Part shown: one piece after another, positions 10,058-19,120 of the stretch
How the letters are laid out: each line of letters opens with the position of its first letter
How positions within the stretch are numbered: position 1 is the stretch's first letter
Origin: Marinoscillum furvescens DSM 4134
GTDB lineage: Bacteria; Bacteroidota; Bacteroidia; Cytophagales; Cyclobacteriaceae
Direction of reading: 5' to 3'
Assembly (NCBI RefSeq): GCF_003386095.1
Contig: NZ_QREG01000001.1
Coordinates: 496,001 to 560,000, forward strand
DNA length: 64,000 nt
Notes under the pieces: generated by a model
Seen by the model: the letters and a program-made list of their open reading frames with translations, nothing else
Told to the model about the DNA's origin: nothing
The model's database searches: none
Program-made: the position numbers and the translations under genes

Positions 10058-10073
10058 TGACTGATTTCAGTCA
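10058..10073 (-). promoter_or_regulatory. Palindrome in the susC leader
   Basis: TGACTGA-TT-TCAGTCA is a perfect 7-bp-arm inverted repeat, 32-47 bp upstream of the susC start codon. Candidate operator or leader hairpin for the SusCD-GH20 operon. Confidence 0.4.
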
Positions 10074-10222
10074 ACAATCCGAATTAACCTATTCTTAATA
10101 CCATTGGGAAATTTTTTAGCAATACCGCGGCATTTCGTAGCTAAACTGCAGACTTACTGCTACAAGACGCAAATACGTTGTTGAGCGTCCGAACTTTACC
10201 ATTCGGCTAAAAAACGCTATTT

Positions 10223-10248
10223 CTCTTCAATCAAGGAAGATTGAAGAG
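10223..10248 (+). promoter_or_regulatory. Perfect palindrome upstream of the LytS-type kinase gene
   Basis: CTCTTCAATC at 10223-10232 and GATTGAAGAG at 10239-10248 are exact inverse complements around AAGGAA. It is 49 bp before the kinase start in the 270-bp divergent region shared with susC, and no T-run follows, so an operator is more likely than a terminator. Confidence 0.45.
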
Positions 10249-10296
10249 CCGATATCTAATAGTTTAATAATATATTGATGCTCTGAACACAGATAA

Positions 10297-11364
10297 ATGC
10301 ACGTGAGCAACCAAAAACGGATCATCCTCTACCATGTCATTTTTTGGCTGGGGTATTTCACTTTCAACAGCGTGAGGTGGGGGCACTATTTCAGTGACTA
10401 CATCTACTCCATCAAATCCAATCTCGTTGAATTCCCGATCCACATCGTACTGGTCTACTTTCACTTGTACTGGCTGGTACCCAAACTCCTGACTACCAAA
10501 AAATACGTCTGGTACGGTGTGGGCATTTTCTCTGCCACACTGATCATGTCGCTGGTAAAAATCATATTGACGTACTACCTGGTGACCACAGACATCTGGC
10601 CAGAAAGTGCCTATAAAGAAACCAACCTGTTTGGTATCAGCTACTTGCTGTCTGTCTTCGTTGGTGAGCTCTACATTGTAGGCCTTACAGCTGCCATTAA
10701 GTTTACCATAGACCGCATACGAGAGCGGGATGCTCAGCGCGAACTGGAAAAAAACAGTCTGGAAACGGAGCTGGCCTACCTCAAAAGCCAGATTCAACCT
10801 CACTTTTTTTTCAACACCCTCAACAGCCTGTATGCGCTCACTTTGGACAAATCCGAACTAGCGCCAAACACCATCCTAAAGCTATCCAACATGATGAGCT
10901 TTGTGATCTACCGGGCCAAGGCTAACGTAGTGAGCCTGATGGAGACCGTTACGCACATGAAAAACTATATAGAGCTCGAAAAAATAAGGTTTGGGGACAA
11001 ACTCAACGTAGACCTACAAATCTCCGGACAGTTAGAAGGGCAGATTCCACCACTAATACTCTCTCCCTTTTTAGAAAACAGCATCAAGCACGGCGAAAAA
11101 TCAGAGGACGGCTCGCTGGATATCCAGATTCAGCTGGATGTGAGTGATGCCAACATCCTACACTTTCAAATTTCCAATCAGACCAAAACCATTGACGACT
11201 CCACTGCAGTCAAGCAACTCAATGGAAATGAAGGAATAGGCCTAACCAATACCATCCGTAGGCTTAAATTGCTTTACCAGGATGAATATGATCTCAAAAT
11301 AGATGACTCAAACGGAAAGTATCGTGTAGATTTAAAAATTCCCCTCAACCCCAAAATGCTATGA
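10297..11364 (+). CDS. LytS/YehU-type sensor histidine kinase
   Basis: Membrane kinase of the His_kinase (PF06580) type. Residues 1-140 hold about four membrane helices (IILYHVIFWLGYF, FPIHIVLVYFHLYW, YGVGIFSATLIMSLVKIIL, LSVFVGELYIVGLTAAI), then a short coiled coil. The phospho-acceptor motif QIQPHFFFNTLNSL carries His169, and the ATPase N-box is PFLENSIKHG with Asn261; a G-box GNEGIGLTNTIRRL follows. There is no separate sensor domain, so the membrane part is the likely input. It overlaps the response regulator by 4 bp (ATGA), so the pair is translationally coupled. It is divergent from the SusCD operon, which makes control of that operon possible but unproven. Confidence 0.93.
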   Translation: MHVSNQKRIILYHVIFWLGYFTFNSVRWGHYFSDYIYSIKSNLVEFPIHIVLVYFHLYWLVPKLLTTKKYVWYGVGIFSATLIMSLVKIILTYYLVTTDIWPESAYKETNLFGISYLLSVFVGELYIVGLTAAIKFTIDRIRERDAQRELEKNSLETELAYLKSQIQPHFFFNTLNSLYALTLDKSELAPNTILKLSNMMSFVIYRAKANVVSLMETVTHMKNYIELEKIRFGDKLNVDLQISGQLEGQIPPLILSPFLENSIKHGEKSEDGSLDIQIQLDVSDANILHFQISNQTKTIDDSTAVKQLNGNEGIGLTNTIRRLKLLYQDEYDLKIDDSNGKYRVDLKIPLNPKML

Positions 11365-12068
11365 ATATAAGATGCCTGATCATAGATGATGAACCCCTGG
11401 CCATCAGCGTAATCAAAAAATACATCGAAGAAGTAGATGACTTCATCTGCGTAGGGTCATGCGGCAATCCTCTGGAAGCTCTAAAATACCTGGAAGAGCA
11501 TACCGTGGACCTGATCTTCCTGGACATCAATATGCCCAAGCTAACTGGCATGGAATTTCTCCAAAGCCTTAAAGAACGCCCGCTGGTAGTTATCACTACA
11601 GCATACCGCGAATATGCCGCTGAAAGTTATGACTATGACGTGTTGGACTATCTGGTAAAACCAATCGAATTTCCACGCTTTTTCCGCACGGTCCAAAAAG
11701 CACATGACCGCCTCAAATTTCCTACAGCCAATGGCTCCTCAGAAAGCTCCGCAAAAAACGACCACCTCTTTCTAAAAGTGGACAAAAAGATGGTCAAGGT
11801 CTTTTTTGATGAGATCCTCTATGTGGAGAGCCTCAAGGACTATGTGATGGTGCGCACCCAAAACGAAGACCTGATCGTACACCACAACCTGCACTCGTTT
11901 ACCGAACTCTTACCTCCAGAGGGGTTTATGCGGATACACCGCAGCTACACAGCTTCACTAGACAAAATCAAAGCGATAGATGGCAATCAGGTAGAAATCG
12001 GCGGCAAGTACCTGCCCATAGGCCGTAACTACCAGTCGGAAGTTAAAACCAGAATTCTGAAAGGGTAA
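11361..12068 (+). CDS. LytTR-type response regulator
   Basis: Partner of the kinase just upstream. Of 235 residues, 1-120 form a receiver domain: acidic pocket IIDDEP at 7-12, phospho-acceptor Asp55 in LIFLDINMPKLTG, switch Thr in ITTAYREYAAESY and the conserved Lys in DYLVKPIEF. Residues about 135-233 form a LytTR DNA-binding domain (FDEILYVESLKDYVMVRT, FMRIHRSYTASLDKI, and GGKYLPIGRNY). LytTR regulators usually bind paired imperfect direct repeats. No such pair was found by eye in the upstream divergent region. Stop TAA at 12066-12068; the next gene converges 10 bp away. Confidence 0.95.
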   Translation: MNIRCLIIDDEPLAISVIKKYIEEVDDFICVGSCGNPLEALKYLEEHTVDLIFLDINMPKLTGMEFLQSLKERPLVVITTAYREYAAESYDYDVLDYLVKPIEFPRFFRTVQKAHDRLKFPTANGSSESSAKNDHLFLKVDKKMVKVFFDEILYVESLKDYVMVRTQNEDLIVHHNLHSFTELLPPEGFMRIHRSYTASLDKIKAIDGNQVEIGGKYLPIGRNYQSEVKTRILKG

Positions 12069-12078
12069 CCCTCCTGCA

Positions 12079-12261
12079 TCATTTTCGAAGATGCCTACCC
12101 ACTGCAATGCTCACTAGCAAAAGCATTCCAATGGCCAGACTCGCCCCCAAACCAATGGATAAGGTAAAACCATATTCTTTGGCCAAAAACGCAAATAGTC
12201 GTCCCCCGAGCCAGCATACAGCCACAAAAGTCAGCGCTTGCAAAATCGTTTTTCGCTTCAT
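12079..12261 (-). CDS. Small two-helix membrane protein, unknown function
   Basis: Sixty residues, ATG start, with a basic N-terminus (MKRKTILQ) and two hydrophobic segments (ALTFVAVCWLGGRLFAFLA and LSIGLGASLAIGMLLLVSIAVG) and a basic tail RHLRK. It is convergent with the LytTR gene (10-bp gap) and divergent from prfC. I recognise no family. The clear membrane topology and lack of overlap support it as a gene. Confidence 0.5.
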   Translation of the reverse strand: MKRKTILQALTFVAVCWLGGRLFAFLAKEYGFTLSIGLGASLAIGMLLLVSIAVGRHLRK

Positions 12262-12275
12262 GAACTAAAGATATT

Positions 12276-12283
12276 TAACTTTG
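12276..12283 (+). promoter_or_regulatory. Bacteroidota-type -7 box of prfC
   Basis: TAACTTTG matches the phylum's TAnnTTTG -7 consensus exactly and lies 22 bp upstream of the prfC start codon, implying a short leader. The -33 region is weak. Confidence 0.55.
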
Positions 12284-12305
12284 CGGGCTTAATAAAACGC
12301 AGGGA

Positions 12306-13886
12306 ATGACACTCGAACAGGAAATACAGAAGCGCCGCACCTTTGGCATCATTGCTCACCCGGATGCTGGTAAGACCACCCTTACAGAAAAACTCCTCCT
12401 CTTTGGTGGAGCCATCCAAACCGCTGGAGCAGTAAAATCCAACAAAATAGATGTGGGCACACGCTCCGACTGGATGGAAATCGAAAAGCAAAGAGGTATA
12501 TCAGTAGCTACTTCCGTGATGGGATTTGACTACAAAGACCTCAAAATAAACATCCTGGATACTCCTGGTCACGAAGATTTTGCAGAAGACACCTACCGTA
12601 CCCTCACCGCTGTGGATAGTGTAATCATGGTGATCGACTGTGTGAAAGGTGTGGAGAAACAGACCGAAAAGCTCATGGAAGTATGCCGCATGCGCAATAC
12701 TCCTGTGCTATGCTTTATCAATAAACTCGACCGAGAAGGACGCGATGCTTTTGACCTGCTAGATGAAATCGAAGAAAAGCTCGACATCAAAGTGCGCCCG
12801 ATGAGCTGGCCTATCGGAATGGGTAAATCCTTACGAGGCGTCTATAACCTGTTTGAAAACAACCTCAACCTCTACGAGCCCAGCAAAACAAAAAAGGTGA
12901 CCGATGTAGTAGAAATCAAAGGCATCGATGACCCGGCACTGGAGCAACACCTCCCTCAAAGTTCTGTGAAGGAGTTGCGAGAAGAAATCGAACTGGTAAA
13001 CGGCGTTTACGACCCTTTTGACACACAACAATACCTGGATGGTAAAGTAGCACCCGTATTTTTTGGAAGTGCCGTCAACAACTTTGGCGTGCGCGAACTG
13101 CTGGACTGCTTTATCCAAATAGCCCCACCTCCAGTCCCTCGTGAAACAGAGGAGCGTCAAATCCTACCCGAGGAAAAGAAATTTTCGGGATTCATTTTTA
13201 AAATCCATGCCAATATGGACCCCAAGCACCGCAACCGCATTGCCTTTGCGCGCATCTGCTCTGGAGTCTTCAAACGAGGCAGTAATTACTACCACGTAAG
13301 ACAGGAAAAGCCCTTCCGGTTTTCGAATGCCACGGCCTTTATGGCACAGCAAAAAGAAACAGTAGACGAAGCATTTCCTGGTGACATCATTGGTCTGTAT
13401 GATACTGGCAACCTCAAGATAGGCGACACACTCACCGAAGGGGAAAAAGGACTTTACAAGGGCATCCCGTCATTTTCACCAGAGCTGTTCCGCGAGGTAA
13501 TAAACCTGGACGCCATGAAAGCCAAGCAATTGGAAAAAGGTCTCAACCAGCTCATGGACGAAGGGGTTGCACAGCTTTTCACCTTTGAGATGGGGTCTCG
13601 AAAAGTGGTAGGAACTGTAGGTGCTCTACAGTTTGAGGTATTGCAGCATCGCCTCCTCAATGAGTACAATGCCAAGGCCCGATTTGATGCGGTAAGCATC
13701 TATAAGGCCTGCTGGATCAGTGCTGAAGATGACGCCAAGCTGGATGCATTTGTCAAAGACAAATACCGCCACATCGCTAAAGACAAAGAAGGCAAGCTGG
13801 TATTTATGGCCGAGTCCAAGGCGTGGTTGCAAATGGTGCAGGACAACTTCCCCGACATCCAGTTTCACAACATCAGCGAATTTTAG
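12306..13886 (+). CDS. prfC: Peptide chain release factor 3
   Basis: Class II release factor GTPase that removes RF1/RF2 from the ribosome after peptide release. The 526 residues match the family length. G1 motif [13 protein letters not shown] at 17-29, G2/switch I with [11 protein letters not shown]3 [17 protein letters not shown], and G4 [10 protein letters not shown] are all visible; the C-terminal domain has the RF3-type ending ([20 protein letters not shown]). Start ATG is preceded by a good -7 box at 12276. It is monocistronic as far as can be seen, followed by a hairpin and the convergent chemoreceptor gene. Confidence 0.97.
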   Translation: MTLEQEIQKRRTFGIIAHPDAGKTTLTEKLLLFGGAIQTAGAVKSNKIDVGTRSDWMEIEKQRGISVATSVMGFDYKDLKINILDTPGHEDFAEDTYRTLTAVDSVIMVIDCVKGVEKQTEKLMEVCRMRNTPVLCFINKLDREGRDAFDLLDEIEEKLDIKVRPMSWPIGMGKSLRGVYNLFENNLNLYEPSKTKKVTDVVEIKGIDDPALEQHLPQSSVKELREEIELVNGVYDPFDTQQYLDGKVAPVFFGSAVNNFGVRELLDCFIQIAPPPVPRETEERQILPEEKKFSGFIFKIHANMDPKHRNRIAFARICSGVFKRGSNYYHVRQEKPFRFSNATAFMAQQKETVDEAFPGDIIGLYDTGNLKIGDTLTEGEKGLYKGIPSFSPELFREVINLDAMKAKQLEKGLNQLMDEGVAQLFTFEMGSRKVVGTVGALQFEVLQHRLLNEYNAKARFDAVSIYKACWISAEDDAKLDAFVKDKYRHIAKDKEGKLVFMAESKAWLQMVQDNFPDIQFHNISEF

Positions 13887-13896
13887 TGTAAGCTTT

Positions 13897-13937
13897 CAGT
13901 GCGTTGGGTTGAGGGTTGACCACCCGCCCACGCACTG
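13897..13937. terminator. Hairpin between convergent prfC and chemoreceptor genes
   Basis: CAGTGCGTTGGG at 13897-13908 pairs with CCCACGCACTG at 13927-13937 with one bulge. It starts 11 bp after the prfC stop and ends 9 bp before the stop of the opposing gene. There is no T-run, so it may block read-through in both directions only partly. Confidence 0.45.
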
Positions 13938-13945
13938 CATCAAGG

Positions 13946-15919
13946 CTAACCGCGCTCAGCAATCACCTCATCGGCACTTGCTCGCTTAGTAGCTTCGCCA
14001 TCCATTACAAACCGACCGGTATTTCCTGTCAGCTCATCCGCTATACGGGTCACATCAGCAGCTATACCGTGGTAGCTTTGCATCAGGTTAGACATTTGCT
14101 GCGTAGAAGTGGCAGCCTGCTCTGCTCCGGCAGCAGTCTCTTCGGTTATCACCACTATTTTCTCAACTCTGCTTGCGATTTCATTCACATCACTGTACTG
14201 TCGCTTCGTAGACTGAGCTATTTCATTGGACAAGCGAAACGTCTCCTCGTAAGATGCAGCCATCTCTGCAAATGACCGTTTAGCCTCCGAGGTATGCGCT
14301 CCTCCTGCCTGCACCACACTGTTCATATCTGTGATCAGCTGCTCAGTTGTGTTGGCCGAATACTGCACATTGGCCACCAGCGCTTCTATCTGCTTTACAG
14401 AATCCCTGGACTGCTCGACCAGCTGGCGTATTTCTGAAGCGATCACAGAAAACCCTCTGCCCGCATCCCCAGCTTGTGCAGCTTCTATGGCTGCATTGAG
14501 CGAAAGCAAGTTAGTTTGAGAGACAATCACTTCTATGATGCCCAGAATCTTGGAGATTTCAGCGGAGTTTGTGCCAAGCTCCTGTATAGAAGACCTGCTC
14601 TTTTCAAAATAATTGAGGATCTCGTGCATGCTATCTCCTACCTGCTCAATGGTCTGACTACCCGTCTGGCAGATTTCCACTCCTTCAGATGCGGTTTGGT
14701 TGATGGTGGCCGCCTGGCTATCGATTTGTCCCGAAAACTGGCGGATATTAGTGATCAGCTCTGATGTAGCATTTACCTGCGTCACCTGATTGGCGGCACC
14801 CGCACTGATTTCGTTCATCGTTTGAGCTATTTCCACCACCTGTCGGTTCACCTGATCACTATTTTCCTGACTGATTACAGCCACCCTTCGGATATTTTGA
14901 GACTGATCATTGATATCATTCAACAGATCCGAAACATTCTCCAGGGCGTTGTTGAGGTTTTCGCCCAGCCGGGCCACTTCACCCTGGCACTCCATCCGAA
15001 ACCGCTCCGTCAGGTTGCCTCTGGACATCTGGTTGATCACACGATTGAGCTCTGAAAACGGCGCCACCAGCGATTCAAAAAGGGAATTAATAGAAGTAGC
15101 CAGATCACTCCATTGCCCGTTTTGCTCATCCACATGCATCCGCAGACTGTAATTGCCCGACTCCACCACTTCTTTGATCAGGCGGTTGGTCTCCTCTATG
15201 GTATCACCCAGACGAAGCTGAGCCTCCTCCAATATGGCGTTTTGCCTGATCACCTCCTCATTCTTACTTTCTGCTATTCGTGTTTGCTCCGAAATTTTCT
15301 TTTCAAACTTCTGATGCATATTCACAATTAGATACAACTCAAAAGCAACAATGGCCGCTACAGTACGGGCGGCTATATTGAACGAGTTCATATCGGCCTG
15401 TTCATACGGCAGCTCATCTACCGGCAGCCCAAGTGCGCTTTGAATACTTTCAAAAAACACATAGCACAGCAGCGACCCGACCAGGGTAAAGTTGAACAGC
15501 TTTCGCTCTCGCTGCAGATCAAAAATGATAGCCGTACCGATGATCACTGGCCACAGGTATATCTTATTGACCTGCACACGCATGATACCTGCATCTACTC
15601 CCTGCTCGATATACAGGAGGTTGAAATAGTAGAAAGTGAACACCTCGTAGCACACCATCCCAAATACCAGAAATACGCGACCCGCCCGATGCCAGCCGCC
15701 TACATTGAGCGCATAGCCTATCACAAAAACTGGAAGCACAAAAAGGGCCTCCAGCGCTACCTCCCCTAGCCCCGACACTATCAGTGCCAGCGTAAGCACT
15801 GCCACTATAGGGATGGCAAAAACTACCAGGCAGTTGGTATAATAAACACGACTTTTGATGGCCTCCTCGGTTTCCTGAGAAGTACCGGCATATAGCAGGT
15901 TCTTTAAAATGGCTTTCAT
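13946..15919 (-). CDS. Methyl-accepting chemotaxis protein with polytopic membrane sensor
   Basis: Chemoreceptor of 657 residues (start taken at MKAILKNLLYAG; a second ATG lies 18 bp upstream). Instead of a periplasmic ligand domain between two helices it has about six membrane segments (near 28-49, 54-73, 82-103, 119-134, 141-157, 184-200). A coiled coil and one or two HAMP-like segments follow (VAPFSELNRVINQMSRGNL). The signalling hairpin is near the C-terminus with QTNLLSLNAAIEAAQAG and GRGFSVIASEIRQLVEQS, which contacts CheA/CheW. No CheR-binding pentapeptide is obvious. No other che gene is in the window. In gliding bacteria such a receptor may steer surface motility, but that is inference. 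Confidence 0.93.
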   Translation of the reverse strand: MKAILKNLLYAGTSQETEEAIKSRVYYTNCLVVFAIPIVAVLTLALIVSGLGEVALEALFVLPVFVIGYALNVGGWHRAGRVFLVFGMVCYEVFTFYYFNLLYIEQGVDAGIMRVQVNKIYLWPVIIGTAIIFDLQRERKLFNFTLVGSLLCYVFFESIQSALGLPVDELPYEQADMNSFNIAARTVAAIVAFELYLIVNMHQKFEKKISEQTRIAESKNEEVIRQNAILEEAQLRLGDTIEETNRLIKEVVESGNYSLRMHVDEQNGQWSDLATSINSLFESLVAPFSELNRVINQMSRGNLTERFRMECQGEVARLGENLNNALENVSDLLNDINDQSQNIRRVAVISQENSDQVNRQVVEIAQTMNEISAGAANQVTQVNATSELITNIRQFSGQIDSQAATINQTASEGVEICQTGSQTIEQVGDSMHEILNYFEKSRSSIQELGTNSAEISKILGIIEVIVSQTNLLSLNAAIEAAQAGDAGRGFSVIASEIRQLVEQSRDSVKQIEALVANVQYSANTTEQLITDMNSVVQAGGAHTSEAKRSFAEMAASYEETFRLSNEIAQSTKRQYSDVNEIASRVEKIVVITEETAAGAEQAATSTQQMSNLMQSYHGIAADVTRIADELTGNTGRFVMDGEATKRASADEVIAERG

Positions 15920-16145
15920 TAGGTCTGGTGATAACACAAAAAAATGGAATACAACTACTCCGTATTGGCAACCAACAAATTAGCACAATCTCACAAAAAA
16001 TGAGGGTGATCTGACTGGATAAAATCCACGAAGCTGTGTCTGTCCATCAAAAAGCTCATCACCATGCGGTATTTTCTCCCTTCTCCTATCAAACAAAACC
16101 TCCGGAGCATCGCCAATTGCCGGAGTATTATTTCCTTTGCACCTT

Positions 16146-16832
16146 ATGCAAACTCCCCGTGTGATCTACGAAGACAACCACCTACTCATTTTGCACAAGC
16201 CTGCTGGCTGGCTGGTGCAGGGAGACAAAACGGGCGATCGTACACTCACGGACTGGGGAAGGGCATATATCAAAGAAAAATACCAAAAGCCCGGAGAGGT
16301 GTTTTTGCACCCTACCCACCGGCTGGACAGACCCGTGAGTGGAATCTGTGCCTTTGCGCGAACTTCAAAAGCACTGGAGCGCATGAACAAGCTCTTTCGG
16401 GAGGATAAAATAAAAAAAACTTACCTGGCCATCAGCCAGGGAAAACCCGCCAATCCAGCCAACAAATTGGTGCACTGGCTCGTGAAAGATGGCAGCAAAA
16501 ACATCACCCGTGCATACTCCAAAGCGAAAGGAAACGCTAAAAAAGCCGAGCTGGACTATGCACTTGCCGCCACAGACAAGACACACTGCCTGCTCAAAGT
16601 ATTTCCGGTCACGGGCAGGCCACACCAGATACGGGTACAACTGGCCCAGATGGGCTGTCCCATTCAGGGAGACTTAAAATACGGATACCCTACACCAAAC
16701 CCCGACAAAAGCATCTCATTGCACGCTTTTCAGCTTAGCTTTATACATCCGGTTCGCAAACAACCGGTAACTTTCACCTGTAAACCTTCCTGGACTGCCT
16801 TTAAACCCATCATCAATGAGCTGGATAGATAA
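16146..16832 (+). CDS. RluA-family pseudouridine synthase
   Basis: Isomerises a specific uridine in RNA to pseudouridine. ATG at 16146 is preferred; a TTG 9 bp upstream is possible. The 228 residues begin PRVIYEDNHLLILHKPAGWLV, the usual RluA opening, and carry the active-site motif HRLDRPVSG with catalytic Asp61, then FPVTGRPHQIRVQLA and PIQGDLKYG. There is no N-terminal S4 domain, so the target (23S rRNA or tRNA) cannot be named. It is the first gene of a plus-strand operon and overlaps the next gene by 17 bp. Confidence 0.94.
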   Translation: MQTPRVIYEDNHLLILHKPAGWLVQGDKTGDRTLTDWGRAYIKEKYQKPGEVFLHPTHRLDRPVSGICAFARTSKALERMNKLFREDKIKKTYLAISQGKPANPANKLVHWLVKDGSKNITRAYSKAKGNAKKAELDYALAATDKTHCLLKVFPVTGRPHQIRVQLAQMGCPIQGDLKYGYPTPNPDKSISLHAFQLSFIHPVRKQPVTFTCKPSWTAFKPIINELDR

Positions 16833-17115
16833 ATTAAAAAAACGCTGGAACCTTAAAAGTGGCTTTCAGGTGATCATCGTACTGATCGTATTCGCCTGCA
16901 CCGGATTTACCGTCATGTTTCTCAAAGACCCCATCGTTTCGCTTTTCACCACCGATGGCGAAAAAAGCCTTTGGTTTACAATCGCCTATTACCTGCTCAT
17001 CCTGCCTGTTTACAATGTCATACTGTTATTTTATGGTTTCTTGTTTGGGCAGTTTGCGTTCTTTTGGGAGTTTGAGAAAAAGATGTGGAAACGAATGAGC
17101 GGCAAAAAAACATGA
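16816..17115 (+). CDS. Small membrane protein (resembles DUF6787-type Bacteroidota family)
   Basis: Ninety-nine residues with a basic amphipathic start (MSWIDKLKKRWNLKSG), two membrane helices (FQVIIVLIVFACTGFTVMF and WFTIAYYLLILPVYNVILLFYGFLFG) and an aromatic/basic tail (FAFFWEFEKKMWKRM). Small proteins of this layout are common next to diverse genes in Bacteroidota; I believe the family is DUF6787, from memory. Function unknown. It overlaps both neighbours (17 bp upstream, ATGA downstream), so it is translationally coupled within the operon. Confidence 0.7.
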   Translation: MSWIDKLKKRWNLKSGFQVIIVLIVFACTGFTVMFLKDPIVSLFTTDGEKSLWFTIAYYLLILPVYNVILLFYGFLFGQFAFFWEFEKKMWKRMSGKKT

Positions 17116-18074
17116 TGCTTAGAAGACCAGCAGCCATTCAGCAGATCAATGCCCTGGGCAAAAGCCACACCCCCTTCCTGTTTTTCACAGACTTTTTGGG
17201 CACCAGTGCTTTTGTATGCCCGCTAGACCAGCTCCAAAAACACAACATCACCTATGCATTTGGAGACCAGGCATCGAGTCACTCCAAACCCAATTTCGCG
17301 TTTTCAAAACAACCATTGCTTCGCGAAGAATTCGCGTTGGCATTTCGATACGTGGTAGATCAAATCAACTTTGGCAACTCCTACCTGGTCAACCTTACCG
17401 TAAAAACGCCCATAACCACAAACCTTTCACTACAAGAGATTTATGCCGTAAGCAAGGCTAAATACAAGCTTCGCTACCAAGATCAGTTTGTATTTTTTTC
17501 ACCGGAGACTTTCGTCAAAATTGAAGACGGACACATCTACTCTTACCCGATGAAAGGCACCCTGGATGCTGCCGTACCCAATGCGCGCCAGCAACTGCTC
17601 AACGACCCTAAAGAAACCGCCGAACATGTCACTATCGTAGACCTGATTCGCAATGACCTGAGCCAGATCGCAGAAAAGGTAGCCGTCACCAAATTTCGGT
17701 TTATCACCGAAGTACAAACCCATGAAAAAACCCTCCTACAAGTGAGCTCGGAAATTCGGGGCCAGCTTCCCCAGGACTATCACAGCCGACTGGGCACACT
17801 ACTTTTCAAACTGCTGCCCGCCGGCTCCATTTCGGGTGCTCCCAAAAAAGAAACCGTGCAGATCATCGCCAATGCAGAGACCTATGAGCGCGGCTTTTAT
17901 ACCGGCATCTGTGGAGTGTACGATGGCCAAAACCTGGACAGTGGAGTCATGATCCGATTCATAGAAAAAGAAAACAATCAGCTCTACTACAAAAGTGGCG
18001 GCGGCATCACTTCGTTTAGCAACGAAGCCAGTGAATACCAGGAAGTAATTGATAAAATCTACATCCCTTGTTAA
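17112..18074 (+). CDS. pabB: Aminodeoxychorismate synthase component I (PabB-type)
   Basis: Makes 4-amino-4-deoxychorismate from chorismate for folate synthesis. Start at the ATGATG that overlaps the previous stop; a longer frame exists but would overlap more. The 320 residues are shorter than the roughly 450 of E. coli PabB because most of the N-terminal half is reduced, which is common in this phylum. Chorismate-binding motifs are NSYLVNLTVKTPI, YPMKGTLDA (Lys in place of the Ala of TrpE-type PIAGT, which favours PabB), VDLIRNDLSQIA, LLPAGSISGAPK and RGFYTGICGVYD. It is followed 10 bp later by a PabC-like gene, so the two probably act in sequence. Confidence 0.88.
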   Translation: MMLRRPAAIQQINALGKSHTPFLFFTDFLGTSAFVCPLDQLQKHNITYAFGDQASSHSKPNFAFSKQPLLREEFALAFRYVVDQINFGNSYLVNLTVKTPITTNLSLQEIYAVSKAKYKLRYQDQFVFFSPETFVKIEDGHIYSYPMKGTLDAAVPNARQQLLNDPKETAEHVTIVDLIRNDLSQIAEKVAVTKFRFITEVQTHEKTLLQVSSEIRGQLPQDYHSRLGTLLFKLLPAGSISGAPKKETVQIIANAETYERGFYTGICGVYDGQNLDSGVMIRFIEKENNQLYYKSGGGITSFSNEASEYQEVIDKIYIPC

Positions 18075-18084
18075 CCCTCTTAGC

Positions 18085-18678
18085 ATGACCTTAGGCCCTA
18101 CTTTTCTGGAAACCATCTGCGCAGTAGACCACACCTACCCGCTGCTCGCATACCATCAGCAGCGTCTGGCACAGACCTATCGTCATTTTTTTGGAGGCAC
18201 ACCACCACAGCTGACGGACCATCTGCCGGAGCCTGCCAAAAGCAAGCACAAGGTACGAGTACACTATGGAGCTGACCATTTGGATGTTACCTCCACCCCC
18301 TATACCAACCGGCAAATACAGCAGATAAAAACAATAACCGCCACCCCATCACTGACCTACACTTACAAATATGCGCATCGAGAAGACCTGGAGTCTCTTT
18401 TTGCCCAACGTGGCAATGCCGACGAAATACTCATCATAAAAAACCAGCTGCTAACCGATAGCTTCTATGCCAACATCGCGCTATGGGACGGATCCCACTG
18501 GTACACCCCAGCACACTGCCTACTCAATGGCGTACGCAGGCAGGCGCTACTAGAAGCAGGACGTATTATATCCTGCCCGCTTAGCGTAAGCGACCTCACT
18601 TCTTTTCAGAAAATCAGTTTTATCAGTGGCATGCTAGAGCTGGATGAGGTATCAGCGCCAGTATCAGCAATCAGCTAG
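18085..18678 (+). CDS. Aminotransferase class IV (PabC-like, aminodeoxychorismate lyase candidate)
   Basis: PLP-dependent fold IV enzyme expected to release pyruvate from aminodeoxychorismate to give 4-aminobenzoate. At 197 residues it is clearly shorter than the usual 270, mainly at the N-terminus (it starts MTLGPTFLETICAVD). The likely PLP lysine is Lys95 in YTYKYAHRED; GNADEILIIKN and LTDSFYANIALWDG match the class IV pattern with the substrate-side Glu replaced by Asp; LLNGVRRQALLE follows. Start chosen at 18085 because it lies 10 bp after pabB; a frame start further up would overlap pabB. Its stop overlaps that of the convergent SiaC-like gene by 8 bp. Confidence 0.82.
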   Translation: MTLGPTFLETICAVDHTYPLLAYHQQRLAQTYRHFFGGTPPQLTDHLPEPAKSKHKVRVHYGADHLDVTSTPYTNRQIQQIKTITATPSLTYTYKYAHREDLESLFAQRGNADEILIIKNQLLTDSFYANIALWDGSHWYTPAHCLLNGVRRQALLEAGRIISCPLSVSDLTSFQKISFISGMLELDEVSAPVSAIS

Positions 18679-19111
18679 CCAGGCAGAGCATCCGCACCGG
18701 ATACGATAGCTCCAGTACAGTAAACACCTCTCTGCCCGTAAAGTAAATCGGATGGGTTTCATCTTTGGAAAACCAGTCGAGAGCTATGTCTGCACCATTT
18801 TTAGACTCCTCCTCCAGGCGATTAAAAAACTCCATTAGTAGAAAGACAGAGTCGTGATTGATTTCATCGTAAATCAATGAAACCCGAAGCTTGTTGGCTT
18901 GCTTGAGGCCACCGAGTACATGATGAAAGATCCGCCGGTAAAAAGGCCTGATAGTGGCTCGTGTGGATGTACCGCGAATTACCAACGTGGAGTTGTGCAG
19001 CGTATAGCTTACATGCGGTGTTGAGGTTGTTGGGTCGATGATCAGATCACCTGCAGGTGCCACCACTGGCGCCTGTCTGGATGACAAAAAATCCTGCTCA
19101 AAGCTACTCAT
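18671..19111 (-). CDS. SiaC-like (DUF1987) protein, paralogue 1
   Basis: A 146-residue protein of the SiaC/DUF1987 type, small STAS-like proteins that in Pseudomonas bind a diguanylate cyclase and are switched by Thr phosphorylation. The core TPHVSYTLHNSTLVIRG, then FYRRIFHHVLGG, LRVSLIYDEINHDSVFLLMEFFNRLE and ADIALDWFSKDE follows the family order of strands and helices. At the position that aligns with the phosphorylated Thr it has His86, with Ser88 two residues on. A 30-residue N-terminal extension precedes the core. It is the most downstream of four paralogues and is preceded by a 24-codon frame ending 9 bp upstream. Confidence 0.7.
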   Translation of the reverse strand: MSSFEQDFLSSRQAPVVAPAGDLIIDPTTSTPHVSYTLHNSTLVIRGTSTRATIRPFYRRIFHHVLGGLKQANKLRVSLIYDEINHDSVFLLMEFFNRLEEESKNGADIALDWFSKDETHPIYFTGREVFTVLELSYPVRMLCLAS

Positions 19112-19120
19112 AGTTAGGTA

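Noticed and set aside
10264-10803. A 179-codon minus-strand frame opposite the LytS-type kinase gene
   Set aside because: Antisense shadow of a certain gene; no recognisable product.
10297-12068. The LytS/LytTR pair as the regulator of the SusCD-GH20 operon
   Set aside because: Only the divergent position supports it; no LytTR-type paired direct repeat was seen upstream of susC.
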